Source: Phycisphaerales bacterium (GTDB lineage Bacteria > Planctomycetota > Phycisphaerae > Tepidisphaerales > Tepidisphaeraceae). Taken from it: a stretch of 64,000 nucleotides of DNA. Shown piece by piece: positions 43,485-52,923 of this stretch. The position numbers and the translations under genes are program-made. How positions within the stretch are numbered: position 1 is the stretch's first letter; each line of letters begins with the position of its first letter. The stretch is taken from NCBI GenBank assembly GCA_020847545.1, contig JADLBV010000091.1:1-64000 (forward strand). The letters are read 5' to 3'. The notes beneath the pieces are model-generated. The model made no database searches and was not told where the DNA came from. It worked only from the letters and a program-made list of their open reading frames with translations.

Positions 43485-45119
43485 ATGAGTTCATCAAAAT
43501 CAACCGACCTGATCGCCCATTGGCCGTTGCAGGGTCATTCCAAGAACGCTGTCTCGGATGCGCTGCATGGAACTCCCAAGGGAAATCTGACCTACGATTC
43601 CCATGGCGCGGTATTCAATGGCCGCGATGCCAGGCTGGTCATCCAGGATTCCGAGTCGCGTTTTGGACGTGACAATTTCACGCTGTCGGCGCGCATCTGG
43701 ATCGACGCGGGCGAGGCCGAGAGCATCGGCGACATCGCGAGCAAATTTGACCCCATCACGCGATCCGGATTCAACTGGTCGGTCGTCGATCATGGCGGCG
43801 TCACCAGCGCCTCATCAAACTATCGCAATCTGAATTTTTCGTTTGACGCCGGCACCACGCCCAAATGGACCGATTGCGGCCGGCCGGGCAATGCTCGGCT
43901 GATTAGCGCGCTGACCGCCCATCGTGGCGAACTTTTCGCCGCCACATCTGAATTTGGAGATACCGAAATCGGGCGGGTTTTCCGATACGCCGGCAACCAA
44001 CAGTGGGAAGACACCCAACTTCCCTGCAAAGCCAACACGGCCTTCGGGCTGGCGTCGATTGATGGTGTGCTTTATGCCGCAACCGGACGATATGACCCGC
44101 GCAACTCCTCATTGCCGCTGGTCGGCAATCTGAATCTCGAAACCCGCGTCTGGCGGCTGGATGAAAATGGCAAATGGCACGATTGCGGCAACCCCAATCC
44201 GGAATCGGAGGATTTATACAATCTTGCCATTTATCGCGGCCGACTCTACGGCGCTCCCAGCTACTCCAGGGGCCTGCATAGACTGGAGGCTGATGGGAAA
44301 TGGACACGATGCGCTGATGGGTATCCCCGTTTTCTGAGCCTGTGCCAATGGCGCGGCCATTTATACGGCGCCAGCAATCGCGGACTTCGCCATCAAGGCC
44401 CCCCGCCCGAACGCAAAATCACCTTCACATCATTGCCCGACTCCGATGGGGTCTACCGCTTTGATGACCATACCAATGAATGGACCGCCTGCGGAAAAAT
44501 CCCCAACGAGGACCAGATGTATTCCTTCGTGGTCCATCGTGGCGAGTTGTTTACCGGCACCTGGCCCAACTGCAAGGTATTCAAATCCGCCACCGGCATC
44601 GGCTGGGAGGATTACGGCCAGTTCCATCCCGATGAAAAAGAGGTCATGGGCATGTGCATCTACAACGGCATGATGTATGCCGGCACACTGCCCGCGGCCG
44701 ATGTGTATCGATTTGACGGCCCCCACCGATGGACCAACGTCGGCAATGTTGACAACACCCAGGGCGTCAAATATCGCCGGGCATGGAGCATGGCGGTGCA
44801 TGATGGGAGGCTCTTTGTGGGTTCGCTCCCCGCCGGCAATGTTTATGCCATGAATGTCGGGGCCGTCGCCAGCGACAGCCACCAACTGACCACCGGCTGG
44901 CACAAAGTCGCCGCCGTGCGTGATGTCAACACCGCCCGACTATATATAAATGGTCAACTCAAAGGCCAATCCACGGCCGACGTCGCTCAAATGGACCTGA
45001 CCAATTACCTTCCGCTGGCCATCGGCTATGGCGCGCATGATTTTTTCAAAGGTAAAATGGCGGATCTTCGGCTCTTCGGGCACGCGATTCAGAAGCACGA
45101 AATTGAGAGCCTGACGTAA
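43485..45119 (+). CDS. LamG domain split by an inserted beta-propeller (Kelch-like)
   Basis: A protein of 544 residues. Residues 1-125 give the front of a LamG/concanavalin fold (LIAHWPLQGHSKNAVSDALH, FNGRDARLVI, FTLSARIWID). The last 80 residues give its back (GWHKVAAVRDVNTARLYING, LAIGYGAHDFFKGKMADLRL). Between them are six or more repeated blades of the type W.DCG..........LTAHRGELFAAT / YNLAIYRGRLYGAPSY / YSFVVHRGELFTG, a propeller. No signal peptide is seen. It follows the glycosidase-like gene by 2 bases. Carbohydrate binding is inferred from the folds. Confidence 0.68.
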   Translation: MSSSKSTDLIAHWPLQGHSKNAVSDALHGTPKGNLTYDSHGAVFNGRDARLVIQDSESRFGRDNFTLSARIWIDAGEAESIGDIASKFDPITRSGFNWSVVDHGGVTSASSNYRNLNFSFDAGTTPKWTDCGRPGNARLISALTAHRGELFAATSEFGDTEIGRVFRYAGNQQWEDTQLPCKANTAFGLASIDGVLYAATGRYDPRNSSLPLVGNLNLETRVWRLDENGKWHDCGNPNPESEDLYNLAIYRGRLYGAPSYSRGLHRLEADGKWTRCADGYPRFLSLCQWRGHLYGASNRGLRHQGPPPERKITFTSLPDSDGVYRFDDHTNEWTACGKIPNEDQMYSFVVHRGELFTGTWPNCKVFKSATGIGWEDYGQFHPDEKEVMGMCIYNGMMYAGTLPAADVYRFDGPHRWTNVGNVDNTQGVKYRRAWSMAVHDGRLFVGSLPAGNVYAMNVGAVASDSHQLTTGWHKVAAVRDVNTARLYINGQLKGQSTADVAQMDLTNYLPLAIGYGAHDFFKGKMADLRLFGHAIQKHEIESLT

Positions 45120-45148
45120 TTTCACAATTTTGGGACGCTCTCGAAAAC

Positions 45149-45177
45149 TTGACAGAACCACCCTCAGGGCCTAACGT
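45149..45177 (+). promoter_or_regulatory. Probable promoter of the rpmF-plsX-fab operon
   Basis: A perfect TTGACA (45149-45154), a 17-base spacer, then TAACGT (45172-45177), a weak -10. It lies 120 bases before rpmF in the only gap between the carbohydrate operon and the fatty-acid operon. Confidence 0.45.
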
Positions 45178-45233
45178 ACCGCTCTTTCCGCTGGTCGCGG
45201 GTCGAGGTATCCGCCGGCCTTGGTTGTTCTAAT

Positions 45234-45249
45234 CGCTTATCATTAAGCG
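45234..45249 (+). promoter_or_regulatory. Palindrome CGCTTA-TCAT-TAAGCG in the fab operon leader
   Basis: A perfect 6-bp inverted repeat 48 bases before the rpmF start. It could be an operator of a lipid-synthesis regulator or an RNA hairpin. It does not match the known FapR or FabT site consensus. Confidence 0.35.
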
Positions 45250-45296
45250 GTTTACGGCGCGTGCGTTTGGCCGCGTTGGTTGCAGGAGTTGGATTC

Positions 45297-45482
45297 ATGG
45301 TTCCGGTACAGAAACACAGCAAGTCGCGTAAGCGTAAACGCCGTTCGCATCAGGCTTTAAAGCCGATTCATTATGTTCGTTGTCCGCAATGTGGCAACGC
45401 CAAACTGCCGCACTGCGCGTGCGACAATTGCGGGTTTGTCAATCCAAAATTGGCACTGCAGATGGATCAGGCCGGCGCCTGA
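45297..45482 (+). CDS. rpmF: 50S ribosomal protein L32
   Basis: A protein of 61 residues with the L32 start MVPVQKHSKSRKRKRRSHQ and a zinc-ribbon of the Cys type (CPQCGN...HCACDNCG). The start ATG 45297 follows AGGAG at 8 bases. The rpmF-plsX-fab order is conserved widely and links ribosome and membrane synthesis. Confidence 0.95.
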   Translation: MVPVQKHSKSRKRKRRSHQALKPIHYVRCPQCGNAKLPHCACDNCGFVNPKLALQMDQAGA

Positions 45483-45512
45483 TCTTTGGGTTAAAAGCCA
45501 GAGGAGACAACG

Positions 45513-46532
45513 GTGCGAGCTGCGGTCGATGTGATGGGTGGCGATCATGCGCCGGATGCGATCCTCAAGGGTTGCTGGGAGGCGGCCGCCCTTCTGGACG
45601 AACAGGATGTCGTCCATTTGGTTGGGGATGAGGGAATCATCAAGCAGGGGCTGGAACAATGCGGGCTGCCCCCCGCGATCCGATCCATTTTCAAAATAGT
45701 CGCGACAACGCAGGTCATCGAGATGGATGATCCGCCGGTGGAAGCCATTCGCGGCAAGCCGGACAGTTCAATCTCCGTCATGTGCAAAATGGTCGCCAAA
45801 GGCGAGGCGGATGTGGTGATTTCCGCAGGCAATACCGGGGCGTGCGTGGCGGCGGCACAATTGCGGATGAGGACGCTCCCTGGGGTCAGCCGGCCTGGCA
45901 TCGCGGTGATTTTGCCAACGTTTCACGGCCCGATCGTCATCTGCGATGTGGGGGCCAATATATCCCCCAAACCAAAGCACTTACAGCAATATGCCCTGAT
46001 GGCCGGCGCATACGCCCATGCCGTCTGCGGGGTTGAAACCCCGCGTGTGGGGCTGCTCTCCATCGGCGAAGAAGACGCCAAAGGGACCACCACCGTCAAG
46101 GAAGCGCGCAAATTGATGCGGGATGAGCCGCAGATCAATTTTGTGGGGAATGTTGAAGGTCGCGACCTGTTCAAAGGGGTGGTGGATGTGGTGGTTTGCG
46201 ACGGGTTTGTCGGTAACATTGTGCTGAAATTCACCGAAGGAATGGCCGAAGGGCTGTTTCAGACGATTCTGGCCGAGTTGCAGGAATTTGCCCCCGAATT
46301 GTTGGAGCAATTCAAGCCGGTGATGAAAAAAATCTATAAGAAGCATGACTGGCAGGAATATGGCGGCGCGCCGCTGTTGGGTGTGGGTGGATATTGCCTG
46401 ATCTGTCACGGCAAATCGGACAGCCGGGCGATCAAGAATGCCATTCGGGTGGGCAAACAACTGGTCAACAGCGGCGTCAACCAGAAAATCGTCCAGCGGA
46501 TTGAAAGCAGCATTCCGGTGGGGGAAGAATAA
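45513..46532 (+). CDS. plsX: Phosphate acyltransferase PlsX
   Basis: A protein of 339 residues from GTG 45513, 5 bases after GAGGAGA. AVDVMGGDHAPDAILKG at the start, DVVISAGNTGACVAAA, DVGANISPKPKHLQQYA and VVCDGFVGNIVLKFTEG are PlsX signatures. It makes acyl-phosphate from acyl-ACP for phosphatidic acid synthesis. Confidence 0.96.
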   Translation: MRAAVDVMGGDHAPDAILKGCWEAAALLDEQDVVHLVGDEGIIKQGLEQCGLPPAIRSIFKIVATTQVIEMDDPPVEAIRGKPDSSISVMCKMVAKGEADVVISAGNTGACVAAAQLRMRTLPGVSRPGIAVILPTFHGPIVICDVGANISPKPKHLQQYALMAGAYAHAVCGVETPRVGLLSIGEEDAKGTTTVKEARKLMRDEPQINFVGNVEGRDLFKGVVDVVVCDGFVGNIVLKFTEGMAEGLFQTILAELQEFAPELLEQFKPVMKKIYKKHDWQEYGGAPLLGVGGYCLICHGKSDSRAIKNAIRVGKQLVNSGVNQKIVQRIESSIPVGEE

Positions 46533-46573
46533 CGGTTGACGTTTGAATACGGATGCCAGATCAGGGAAAGATC

Positions 46574-47560
<987 letters not shown>

Positions 47561-47593
47561 GCCGACAAATAAAGGGAATTTAGACGCTACAGT

Positions 47594-48544
47594 ATGGGCA
47601 ATCAGTCATACATTTTGTGTCCCGGACAGGGAGCGCAGACCGTCGGGATGGGGAAGGATTTCGACGCCTCCATCGAGGTGGCCAAAGAGACCTTCGCGCG
47701 GGCCAATTCGATTTTGGGTTTTGACCTGTCGTCGATCTGTTTTAATGGCCCGGAGGAACGGCTCAATCAGACCGATATCAGCCAGCCGGCAATTTATGTC
47801 ACGAGCATCGCGGCCTATCGCGCGGCACAGCGGGCGGGATTGATCGATCCGGCGTCGGTGTCGGCCTATGCGGGTTTAAGTTTGGGGGAATACACGGCAT
47901 TGCATCTGGCCGGCGTCTTTTCATTTGAAGAAGGCTTAAAACTGGTCGCGGCGCGCGGGCGTTACATGCAGCAGGCGGCGGTGGCATCCCCCAGCGGCAT
48001 GGTGGCGATCATGGGGGCCGACCATGCGGCCGTGGAACAATTGTGTCAGGATGAGGCCAAAGGGCAGGTGCTGGTCACCGCCAATTTTAACGCACCAGGG
48101 CAGGTTGTGGTCAGCGGGGCCATTGAAGCGTGCGAACGGGCGTTAAAGGGGGCCGAGGCCAAAGGATTCAAGGCGGTGGCGTTGAAGGTGGCTGGCGCGT
48201 TTCACAGCCCGCTGATGCAAAGCGCCGCCGATTTAATGTCGGCCGAGCTGGCGAAGGTCGATTTCCGGCAACCAAAGACAATGGTTTATTCCAACGTGAC
48301 GGCCGAGCCTCACGGTGATGTGGATTCGATCCGCAAATTACTGGTTGACCAGATTGTCAAACCGGTGCGGTGGGAACAGATCATGGTGAAGCTGGTGGCT
48401 CAGGATGGGGCGCGGTTTGTGGAATTGGCCCCCGGCAGGACACTGGCGGGACTGGCCAAACGGATCAACCGCCGGCTGCCCATTGAGAGTCTGGCAACGG
48501 TCGAATCGCTGGCCCCCACTGCCGGAGCGCATGGGACCAGGTAA
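47594..48544 (+). CDS. fabD: Malonyl-CoA:ACP transacylase FabD
   Basis: A protein of 316 residues. CPGQGAQTVGMGKDF, active-site Ser96 in GLSLGEYTALHLAG and His in VAGAFHSPLMQSA are the FabD signatures. It loads malonate on acyl carrier protein. The ATG has no clear ribosome binding site, so it may rely on coupling within the operon. Confidence 0.95.
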   Translation: MGNQSYILCPGQGAQTVGMGKDFDASIEVAKETFARANSILGFDLSSICFNGPEERLNQTDISQPAIYVTSIAAYRAAQRAGLIDPASVSAYAGLSLGEYTALHLAGVFSFEEGLKLVAARGRYMQQAAVASPSGMVAIMGADHAAVEQLCQDEAKGQVLVTANFNAPGQVVVSGAIEACERALKGAEAKGFKAVALKVAGAFHSPLMQSAADLMSAELAKVDFRQPKTMVYSNVTAEPHGDVDSIRKLLVDQIVKPVRWEQIMVKLVAQDGARFVELAPGRTLAGLAKRINRRLPIESLATVESLAPTAGAHGTR

Positions 48545-48585
48545 ATCACCTTCTCCCGGAGGGAGAGGGAGTTAGCGAGAGGATC

Positions 48586-49323
48586 ATGGATCAGAAGAAA
48601 GTGGCATTTGTGACCGGCGGATCACGCGGGATCGGGGCGGCGATTGTGCGTCGGCTGGCGAAAGATGGTTTTCATGTGGTGGCGGTGGCGCGCAGCGCCG
48701 ACAAGCTTTCGGAGGTGTGCGCCCAGGTCAAGGACGCGGGCGGATCGGCTGAGGCGTTGGCTTGTGATATCGCTGATTCGCAGGCATTGGCCGGTGCGAT
48801 TGAAAAAATCGCCGAAGCGCACGGCCGGCTGGATGTGCTGGTCAACAACGCCGGCATCACGCGGGATGGACTGATCCTGCGGATGGAGGATGAGGATTTT
48901 GACCAGGTGATCAACACCAACCTCAAAAGCGCCTTCGTGGCGATCCGGACGGCCGCCCGGCCGATGATGCGAACCAAAGGAGGCCGGATCATCAACATCA
49001 GCAGCGTGGCGGGTGTGGCCGGCAACGCCGGGCAGGCCAACTATGCCGCCAGCAAGGCGGGATTGATCGGCCTGTCCAAGAGCGTGGCCAAGGAACTGGC
49101 CGGGAAGAACATCACCTGCAACTGCGTGGCGCCCGGTTTCATCACAACGGACATGACGGATGTGCTCAATGACCAGATCAAGGATACGGTCAAGGGGCAT
49201 ATCCCGATGAAGCGGTTCGGCGTGCCCGACGAGATCGCGGCGGCGGTGTCATTCCTGGCCGGCGCTGATTCGAGTTATGTGACGGGTCAGGTAATTTGTG
49301 TTGATGGTGGAATGGTCATGTAA
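48586..49323 (+). CDS. fabG: 3-oxoacyl-ACP reductase FabG
   Basis: A protein of 245 residues of the short-chain dehydrogenase family. Cofactor loop TGGSRGIGAAIV, NNAGITRDG, catalytic Ser in NISSVAG and YxxxK in NYAASKAGL are present, and the C-terminus has VTGQVICVDGGMVM. It performs the NADPH-dependent first reduction of elongation. A short inverted repeat (TCTCCC/GGGAGA, about 48551-48565) lies before it. Confidence 0.95.
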   Translation: MDQKKVAFVTGGSRGIGAAIVRRLAKDGFHVVAVARSADKLSEVCAQVKDAGGSAEALACDIADSQALAGAIEKIAEAHGRLDVLVNNAGITRDGLILRMEDEDFDQVINTNLKSAFVAIRTAARPMMRTKGGRIINISSVAGVAGNAGQANYAASKAGLIGLSKSVAKELAGKNITCNCVAPGFITTDMTDVLNDQIKDTVKGHIPMKRFGVPDEIAAAVSFLAGADSSYVTGQVICVDGGMVM

Positions 49324-49386
49324 AGCGGGCAGGGTTCATCCCCGCCATCGGCATGATAAGAGTGTAATTCAAGGTGTGACAGGCTG

Positions 49387-49414
49387 TTGCAAATGGGTAT
49401 GTGACGGCTATAGT
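49387..49414 (+). promoter_or_regulatory. Internal promoter of acpP
   Basis: TTGCAA (49387-49392), a 16-base spacer and TATAGT (49409-49414). The 146-base gap between fabG and acpP, long for this operon, suggests separate strong expression of the carrier protein. Confidence 0.45.
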
Positions 49415-49469
49415 TTGCGAACGTTCCGGCGTGTGGCCGGGGCATAACTTTGCATCACAGGTGGAGCCT

Positions 49470-49709
49470 ATGGAAGAGATCGAAACGAAGGTCATCGAGA
49501 TTGTCAGTGAGCAGATGGGCGTTGATAAAAGCGAGATCACTCGCGAGACGCATTTTATCAACGATCTCAACGCCGACTCGCTGGACACGGTCGAACTGGT
49601 GATGGAATTTGAGGATGAGTTCGAGCTGTCCATCCCCGACGAAGAAGCGGAGAAGATCCAGACCGTCGGGCAGGCGATCGACTACATCAAGGAACATTCC
49701 AGCAAATAA
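49470..49709 (+). CDS. acpP: Acyl carrier protein
   Basis: A protein of 79 residues from ATG 49470 after GGTGGAG. The phosphopantetheine Ser37 is in [15 protein letters not shown], and [20 protein letters not shown] is typical of acpP. It carries growing acyl chains. An in-frame upstream GTG/ATG start is unlikely, since acpP homology begins at MEEIETKV. Confidence 0.95.
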   Translation: MEEIETKVIEIVSEQMGVDKSEITRETHFINDLNADSLDTVELVMEFEDEFELSIPDEEAEKIQTVGQAIDYIKEHSSK

Positions 49710-49803
49710 TCACCGCTGGACCGGTCGGGATCGGTAATGAGTCTCGCCACCCGTCTGCGCGGCGGGTGGCCGATGCCCCAGCGTCCGCGGGTCGGAACAG
49801 GAT

Positions 49804-51045
49804 ATGAGCAAACGCCGTGTCGTCATAACGGGTCTTGGGATCGTCTCATCGCTGGGCGAATTGGCCGACCAGGTGTGGGAGGCGGTTTGTGCCGGCAAAA
49901 GCGGCATTGTCACCATCCGCCGCTGGGACACCGGCAAATACCCCGTCAAGATCGGCGGCGAATGCCTTGATTTTGACGTGACGAAATACGGCGTCGATGG
50001 CCGCGAGGCCAAGCGGATGGACCGGTTCGGCCAGTTTGGCCTGGCGGCGTCCGTCAGCGCGGTCAAGGACTCGGGGTTGAATTTTGAATCGGAAGACCGG
50101 CTGCGCTGCGGCGTGATGATCGGCAGCGGCATCGGGGGGATCGAGACGCTGGAAGAACAGAACAAAATTCTGATCGAACGCGGGCCGGGCCGGGTCAGTC
50201 CGTTCACGGTCCCACGGCTGATGGTCAACGCGGCCAGCGGCAATGTCTCGATCATGTTCGGGATTCAAGGCCCCAACAGCGCGGTGGCGACCGCCTGTGC
50301 CACGGGATCCAACGCCATCGGCGACGCCGGCCGATACATCCAATATGACATGGCGGATGTGATGATCGCCGGCGGATCGGAAGCGGCGTTGTGCGAATTG
50401 GGCATGGCCAGTTTTTGCGCCGCCCGCGCCTTGTCGACCAGCAATGAACATCCGCAAAAAGCCAGCCGCCCGTTTGACAAGGGGCGCGATGGTTTTGTCA
50501 TGAGCGAAGGGGCGGGCGTGGTGGTGCTGGAGGAATACGAACACGCCAAAAGACGCGGTGCGCGGATATACGCCGAGTTGCTGGGGTACGGCATGAGCGG
50601 CGACGCTTCGCACATTACCGCCCCCGAACCCGAAGGGCGCGGGGCGACCCTGGCAATGCGGCGGGCACTGGCTGATGCGGGGGTCAATCCGGAGGTTGTC
50701 GATTACATCAACGCCCACGGAACCAGCACGCCGCTGGGTGACATCGCCGAGACCAAGGCGATGAAAGCCTGTTTTGGGGCACACGCGCATAAGCTGGCCG
50801 TCAGCTCAACCAAGAGTCAGATGGGCCATTCGCTGGGCGCCAGCGGCGGCATGGAGGCGTTGATCACCGCGATGGCGGTCTGGCGCAACCTGGCCCCCCC
50901 CACCATCAATCTGGACGATCCGGACCCCGAATGCGACCTGGATTATGTGCCCCACAAGGCGCGCGACCGCAAAATCAACTATGCCATGAGCAACAGTTTT
51001 GGTTTTGGGGGGCACAACGCGAGCCTGCTGTTTAAGAAGATTTAA
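49804..51045 (+). CDS. fabF: 3-oxoacyl-ACP synthase II (FabF)
   Basis: A protein of 413 residues. Catalytic C165 in ATACATGSNAIGDA, His in NAHGTSTPLGD and His in KSQMGHSLGASGG form the Cys-His-His set. RRVVITGLGIVSSLG is the usual start. It carries out elongation condensation. Last gene of the fatty-acid operon before the cimA promoter. Confidence 0.96.
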   Translation: MSKRRVVITGLGIVSSLGELADQVWEAVCAGKSGIVTIRRWDTGKYPVKIGGECLDFDVTKYGVDGREAKRMDRFGQFGLAASVSAVKDSGLNFESEDRLRCGVMIGSGIGGIETLEEQNKILIERGPGRVSPFTVPRLMVNAASGNVSIMFGIQGPNSAVATACATGSNAIGDAGRYIQYDMADVMIAGGSEAALCELGMASFCAARALSTSNEHPQKASRPFDKGRDGFVMSEGAGVVVLEEYEHAKRRGARIYAELLGYGMSGDASHITAPEPEGRGATLAMRRALADAGVNPEVVDYINAHGTSTPLGDIAETKAMKACFGAHAHKLAVSSTKSQMGHSLGASGGMEALITAMAVWRNLAPPTINLDDPDPECDLDYVPHKARDRKINYAMSNSFGFGGHNASLLFKKI

Positions 51046-51080
51046 CAGACCTCGCGACCCCCCCCGCCGGACCAGCGGAT

Positions 51081-51109
51081 TTGACCTATGGCAACATACG
51101 GGATATCAT
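51081..51109 (+). promoter_or_regulatory. Promoter of cimA
   Basis: TTGACC (51081-51086) and TATCAT (51104-51109) each match consensus at five of six positions and are 17 bases apart. Transcription would start near 51116, producing a leader of about 125 bases. Confidence 0.65.
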
Positions 51110-51115
51110 GCTCTT

Positions 51116-51217
51116 AATGTTCTTTTTTCGCACACAGATCGGCCCGATACAAATTACCCCTCGGCAACGCGGGTAGGGCTTTTGTGTGCATCTGTTGCGA
51201 CTGATCAGGCCCTGCCC
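51116..51217 (+). ncRNA. Structured cimA leader: candidate riboswitch or attenuator, unknown class
   Basis: A 9-pair stem (51130-51138 with 51181-51189; one G-U) closes a region that holds a hairpin 51156-51174. That hairpin has ACCC/GGGT arms and a GCAA tetraloop on a CG/CG stem. A possible small stem ATCG/CGAT lies at 51138-51148. Segment 51171-51181 can instead pair over 11 consecutive positions (two U-G) with 51207-51217, which includes the left arm of the terminator hairpin downstream. The two folds exclude each other, the hallmark of ligand- or translation-controlled attenuation. No known riboswitch class was recognised. Confidence 0.6.
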
Positions 51218-51240
51218 ATGATGGCGGGGCATTTTTGTTT
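51209..51240 (+). terminator. Intrinsic terminator (attenuator) directly before cimA start
   Basis: GCCCTGCC (51209-51216) and GGCGGGGC (51223-51230) pair fully, with one T-G, around a 6-base loop. ATTTTTGTTT follows, and the first ATG of cimA is at 51241. The hairpin covers any possible ribosome binding site. Confidence 0.75.
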
Positions 51241-52896
51241 ATGGACTGGATGGCAACCATGGCAACGACACGCCGAATCGAAATCTACGACACCACCCTC
51301 CGCGACGGCACGCAGGGGGAGGGGTTTAATCTGTCTTTGCAGGACAAGCTGCTGATCGCCCAAAAACTCGATGAACTGGGCGTTGATTATGTCGAGGGAG
51401 GGTTCCCCCTCTCCAATCCCAAGGATGCGGCCTTCTTTCGCGAAATTCGCACCGTCCGCCTTAAACACGCCAAGGTTTCGGCCTTCGGCATGACCCGCCG
51501 TCGCGGCATGAAAGCCGAGGATGATCCGGGTATGAAATCGCTTTTGGATGCTCAAACACCCGTGGTGACGATCGTCGGCAAGACCAGTGATTTTCATGTC
51601 AAAAAGGTGCTCAATGTCTCCCTGGAAGAAAACCTGGAGATGATCAAGGATACGGTTCGGTTGATGACCTCGGCCGGCCGAAAGGTTGTTTATGATGCCG
51701 AACTGTTTTTCGATACCTATCGCGACAACCCGCAATACGCCCTGCGGACGCTGCACGCGGCGCTGGAGGCGGGGGCAACGGTGCTGTGTCTGTGCGACAC
51801 ATTGGGTGGCAGTATGCCTGAATTTGTGGAATCCACCGTCGCGGCCGTACTCAAAGAGACCGGCGCGATGATCGGCGTGCATACCCACAATGATAGCGAC
51901 GTGGCCACCGCCAATGCCCTGGCGGGTGTGCGTGGCGGGGCCAAGCACGTTCAGGGGACCATCAACGGCGTCGGCGAGCGATGCGGCAACATGGACCTGA
52001 TCCCGCTGATCGCCAACCTGAAAGTCAAATATGGTTATGACTGCCTGCGGGAGGATTCGCTGCGCAAATTGACCGAGGTGAGCCGGTACGTCTACGAAAC
52101 CGCCAATATCAACCTCGTTCCCAGCCGCCCATATGTTGGCTCCAGCGCCTTTGCCCACAAGGGCGGGATGCACGTTCACGCGGTGCAGAAGGATGCCAGC
52201 ACCTACGAACACATCAACCCCGAAGCCGTGGGCAATACGCGAAAAATCCTGATCAGCGAAATGTCGGGGGCCAGCAACATCACGGCCAAACTCGGCAACA
52301 AATTCGACATCGCTACGGACAAGGCCGCGTTGCGCAAGGTGTTGGAAACGGTGCAGGACCTTGAGAACGCCGGTTATCAGTTTGAGGCGGCCGAGGGGAG
52401 CTTTGAGCTGCTGCTGCGAAAACAGATCGGCCGACACAGGCCGTTTTTCAAGCTGGACCATTACCGTGTGATTATCCAGCGGTTGCACAACGCCGAGCCG
52501 GTGGCCGAGGCGACGTTGAAACTGCGGATCGGCGATCAGGTGGAACATCGCGTGGCCGAGGGGGATGGCCCGGTCAATTCGCTGGATGGCGCGATCCGCA
52601 AGGCGTTGATGAAACACTACCCGCAGATTGAGCAGGTGCGGCTGACCGATTACAAAGTGCGGGTGATCAACAGCCGCGAGGAGACCGCGGCGGCCGTGCG
52701 GGTGATCATCGAATGCCGGCGCGAACGCGCGGATGGTTCAAAGGAGAATTTTGGAACCATCGGCGTCAGCGCCAACATCATCGACGCCAGTTGGCAGGCG
52801 TTGCTCGATGCGTATGAGTATCATCTGATTCATTGCGAGGAAGAACGCCATCCGGAGTCGGCCGTGCGGGCCGAGGGTGTGGCCGCCGGCGCCTGA
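51241..52896 (+). CDS. cimA: Citramalate synthase (LeuA/CimA family)
   Basis: About 551 residues. The HMGL-like barrel has IEIYDTTLRDGTQGEG, GGFPLSNPKD, metal-site GVHTHNDSDVATANAL and NGVGERCGNMDL. The C-terminal LeuA-dimer regulatory domain starts after about residue 400. The long KVKYGYDCL and SNPKD features place it with (R)-citramalate synthase, which makes citramalate from pyruvate and acetyl-CoA for isoleucine synthesis, rather than 2-isopropylmalate synthase. Three in-frame ATGs (51241, 51250, 51259) are possible starts; none has a ribosome binding site. It is transcribed with uppS. Confidence 0.9.
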   Translation: MDWMATMATTRRIEIYDTTLRDGTQGEGFNLSLQDKLLIAQKLDELGVDYVEGGFPLSNPKDAAFFREIRTVRLKHAKVSAFGMTRRRGMKAEDDPGMKSLLDAQTPVVTIVGKTSDFHVKKVLNVSLEENLEMIKDTVRLMTSAGRKVVYDAELFFDTYRDNPQYALRTLHAALEAGATVLCLCDTLGGSMPEFVESTVAAVLKETGAMIGVHTHNDSDVATANALAGVRGGAKHVQGTINGVGERCGNMDLIPLIANLKVKYGYDCLREDSLRKLTEVSRYVYETANINLVPSRPYVGSSAFAHKGGMHVHAVQKDASTYEHINPEAVGNTRKILISEMSGASNITAKLGNKFDIATDKAALRKVLETVQDLENAGYQFEAAEGSFELLLRKQIGRHRPFFKLDHYRVIIQRLHNAEPVAEATLKLRIGDQVEHRVAEGDGPVNSLDGAIRKALMKHYPQIEQVRLTDYKVRVINSREETAAAVRVIIECRRERADGSKENFGTIGVSANIIDASWQALLDAYEYHLIHCEEERHPESAVRAEGVAAGA

Positions 52897-52923
52897 TGAA
52901 TCAGAGACATCAAGACGAACATC

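Noticed and set aside
51138-51170. Resemblance to a SAM-I riboswitch core (GGCCCGAT ... CGGCAAC)
   Set aside because: The kink-turn stem, the GGTGGAGGGACTGG-like strand and the fourth stem are missing, and the GGCAAC here sits in a tetraloop hairpin. The similarity is short and probably chance, though a covariance search should confirm.
51108-51176. A 22-codon leader peptide (with Ile and Leu codons) before cimA
   Set aside because: Its first ATG overlaps the predicted -10 box and there is no ribosome binding site. A 19-codon version from ATG 51117 would be leaderless. It cannot be excluded but is weaker than an RNA-only mechanism.
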